Part shown: positions 4,176 through 5,893 of the stretch, piece by piece | Position numbering within the stretch: the first letter of the stretch is position 1 | How the letters are laid out: each line of letters opens with the position of its first letter | Assembly: GCA_946187365.1 (NCBI GenBank) | Contig: CAMHRD010000081.1 | Location: forward strand, 1-5,893 | DNA from: an uncultured Bacteroidales bacterium | GTDB lineage: Bacteria; Bacteroidota; Bacteroidia; Bacteroidales; UBA932 | Length of the DNA: 5,893 bases | Direction: 5' to 3' | Notes under the pieces: generated by a model | What the model saw: only the letters and a program-made list of their open reading frames with translations | Told to the model about the DNA's origin: nothing | Databases searched by the model: none | Translations under genes and position numbers: made by a program

Positions 4176-5893
4176 ATGAAAAAGGTCATTTTATTTGCGT
4201 TGGCATGCTTGTTCTCAACAATGGTGCTGGCACAAAACAAGGTTACCGGTACGGTAACTGACAAAGATGATGGTAATCCTGTTCCTGGTGCAAACATTCA
4301 GGTTAAGGGTACCAAGGTGGGTACTTTTACTGACAGCAACGGTAAGTACACACTACCTAATGTTCCTTCTAACGCCGTTTTGGTGTTCTCCTCTATAGGA
4401 TATACCACTACGGAGGTAGCAGTAAACGGAAGAAGCGTGGTTAACTGCCAACTCTCTGCCGATGCCAACCTGCTGGATGAGACAATCGTCGTAGCATACG
4501 GTACGGCAAAGAAAGGTTCCTATTCAGGATCTGCAGCAGTTGTAAAGCAAGATGCTATTAAGGACGTTCCGGTTGTCAGCTTTGAGCAGGCATTGGCAGG
4601 TAAGGCTGCCGGTGTTCAGGCAATGTCTTATTCAGGACAGCCTGGATCCGAGGTTGAAATCAGCGTCCGCGGTTCATTCAACGCAAGTAACAAGCCTCTC
4701 TACGTTATAGACGGTGTGCCTGCTACCAGCGGTGACTGGAGTACCGGTAACATCTCAACAAGTGCAATGAACTACCTCAACCCTGGCGACATTGAGTCTA
4801 TCACAATCCTTAAGGACGCAGCAGCTGCTTCTCTTTACGGATCCAGAGCTTCTAACGGTGTCGTTTTGATTACAACCAAGAAGGGTAAAGAGGGTGACCT
4901 TGTTTCTACTTTCAAGGCTAGCGTTGGTGTATCTTACTTCTCATACGGAAAACACATGGAGATGGTATCAGATGCACAGAACGAGGCTCTGCAGAGAATG
5001 TCATTCAGAAACTATGCTGAGGCTAACCCTTCAGTATGGAAGAGCTACGGAAGCGTTGATGCTTACGTTCAGAACAGAATAGACAAGTACTATCCTGCAT
5101 TTGATCGTGATACTTATATCTACAAGGACTGGGAGAAGGCAATTTTCCAGAAGGGTATAAGCCAGAACTACGAGTACAGTATCTCCGGCGGTAATGATAA
5201 GGGTAAGATCTACGCATCTGTTGCTTACACAGACCAGCGCGGTGTTGTAAAGATTGATTACCTGCAGCGTTTCACTGCAACGGTCAACGGTGAGGTTAAA
5301 CTCAATGACTGGTTCAAGTTGGGAGGTATAATGCAGTACTCCTGGCAGTACCAGGACGGTCACCAGGACGGATGGTCTTCCAAGGATAACCCTATGTTTA
5401 TGTGGAAGGCCGTTTTTATTGACAGATGGCCATACGCTTACAAAGCTACAGGAGAACTTTATGAGGGTACATTCTCTACAAGATTTAACACAATCAACCC
5501 TGTGGCTCAGTTCAAACATCAGATTAATGATGCTAAGCAGAACAGAACCATTCTCAAAGGATGGGCAGAGATCGCATTCACAGACTTCTTGAAGTTGAAG
5601 AGTACACTCTCAAGTGACTGGCTCTATGTACACGATAAGTTCGGTTGGCTCTACGGTCACCCTAACTTCTATGCTTACGGAACCGGTTATGCTTCAGATA
5701 AGCACCGTAACATCAACAAGGTTGTAAGTTCAACCACTTTGAACTTTGACAAGATATTTGACATTCACCACGTATCTGCAATGATAGGTTGGGAGGCTGA
5801 AAGAGAGAAGTTTAACGGACTCCGTCTGGGTAAGACAGACTTCAGCTACCTGGGCGCAACCGAGAGCGTTATGGGTACTACATTTGATGAGGG
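4176..5893 (+). CDS. SusC/RagA-family TonB-linked outer-membrane receptor (3' end outside window)
   Basis: An open frame of 572 codons running off the right edge; family members are about 1000 residues. It forms the outer-membrane barrel that imports glycans or peptides using TonB energy, with a SusD-type lipoprotein lid usually encoded next. Residues 1-19 are a signal peptide (VILFALACLFSTMVLA, then Gln20). Residues 22-95 are the carboxypeptidase-regulatory-like domain (VTGTVTDKDDGNPVPGANI; GTFTDSNGKYTL). DETIVVAYGT at 101-110 is the TonB-box-like motif. The plug domain (about 112-240) has VEISVRGS, PLYVIDGVP (174-182) and the family signature IESITILKDAAAASLYGSRA, then NGVVLITTKKG (227-237). 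Barrel strands follow, rich in aromatic residues (ISGGNDKGKIYASVAYTDQRGV). No STN domain or anti-sigma partner is visible, so ECF-type control is not indicated. The substrate cannot be read from this part. ATG 4176 is chosen because the signal peptide begins there. Confidence 0.95.
   Translation, partial: MKKVILFALACLFSTMVLAQNKVTGTVTDKDDGNPVPGANIQVKGTKVGTFTDSNGKYTLPNVPSNAVLVFSSIGYTTTEVAVNGRSVVNCQLSADANLLDETIVVAYGTAKKGSYSGSAAVVKQDAIKDVPVVSFEQALAGKAAGVQAMSYSGQPGSEVEISVRGSFNASNKPLYVIDGVPATSGDWSTGNISTSAMNYLNPGDIESITILKDAAAASLYGSRASNGVVLITTKKGKEGDLVSTFKASVGVSYFSYGKHMEMVSDAQNEALQRMSFRNYAEANPSVWKSYGSVDAYVQNRIDKYYPAFDRDTYIYKDWEKAIFQKGISQNYEYSISGGNDKGKIYASVAYTDQRGVVKIDYLQRFTATVNGEVKLNDWFKLGGIMQYSWQYQDGHQDGWSSKDNPMFMWKAVFIDRWPYAYKATGELYEGTFSTRFNTINPVAQFKHQINDAKQNRTILKGWAEIAFTDFLKLKSTLSSDWLYVHDKFGWLYGHPNFYAYGTGYASDKHRNINKVVSSTTLNFDKIFDIHHVSAMIGWEAEREKFNGLRLGKTDFSYLGATESVMGTTFDE

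Noticed and set aside
5031..5519. Minus-strand 162-codon frame opposite susC
   Set aside because: The plus strand codes continuously for a well-conserved SusC-type protein through this stretch, so the frame is a shadow.

Overview
This window looks like chromosomal DNA from a member of the Bacteroidota, most likely the order Bacteroidales. The evidence is a SusC/RagA-type TonB-linked outer-membrane protein with an N-terminal carboxypeptidase-regulatory-like domain, a FISUMP-domain lipoprotein, a short HPF close to the Bacteroides type, and several promoter candidates of the Bacteroidota form (TTTG, then TAnnTTTG). Only one gene (hpf) has a Shine-Dalgarno sequence, which also fits the phylum. 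I cannot place it below order level. No tRNA, rRNA, CRISPR array, insertion sequence or phage gene was seen.

Layout. 1-369 (+) is the 3' end of a lipoate-protein ligase gene. It converges with hpf (381-674, -), and a perfect 9-bp hairpin sits at the junction. From 675 to 851 lies a divergent promoter region. Then come three + strand genes for exported proteins: a periplasmic thioredoxin-like protein with a CKWC motif (852-1481), an unrecognised charged, cysteine-free secreted protein (1495-2103), and a FISUMP-domain lipoprotein (2139-2756). A GC-rich palindromic spacer (2757-2876) separates them from a convergent Xer-type tyrosine recombinase gene (2877-3881, -) that keeps all its catalytic residues. 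From 3882 to 4175 is a second divergent regulatory region with an 11-bp direct repeat, phased A-tracts and two promoters. The last gene (4176 to the window end, +) is the first 572 codons of a SusC/RagA-family receptor.

How the genes may work together. The first two exported genes are 13 nt apart and probably co-transcribed. The lipoprotein gene follows closely but has its own promoter-like box, identical over 12 bases to the one before the thioredoxin gene, so the three may be co-regulated. hpf (ribosome hibernation) and xer (chromosome dimer resolution or another recombination role) are housekeeping genes on the same strand. From memory they are often neighbours in Bacteroidales, so the exported-protein cassette may sit inside a formerly contiguous housekeeping block. 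The SusC gene would normally be followed by a SusD partner outside the window. I see no clear new defence or mobile system. The most interesting points are the strong Shine-Dalgarno on hpf, the apparently leaderless xer promoter with upstream direct repeats, and the small exported redox cassette.
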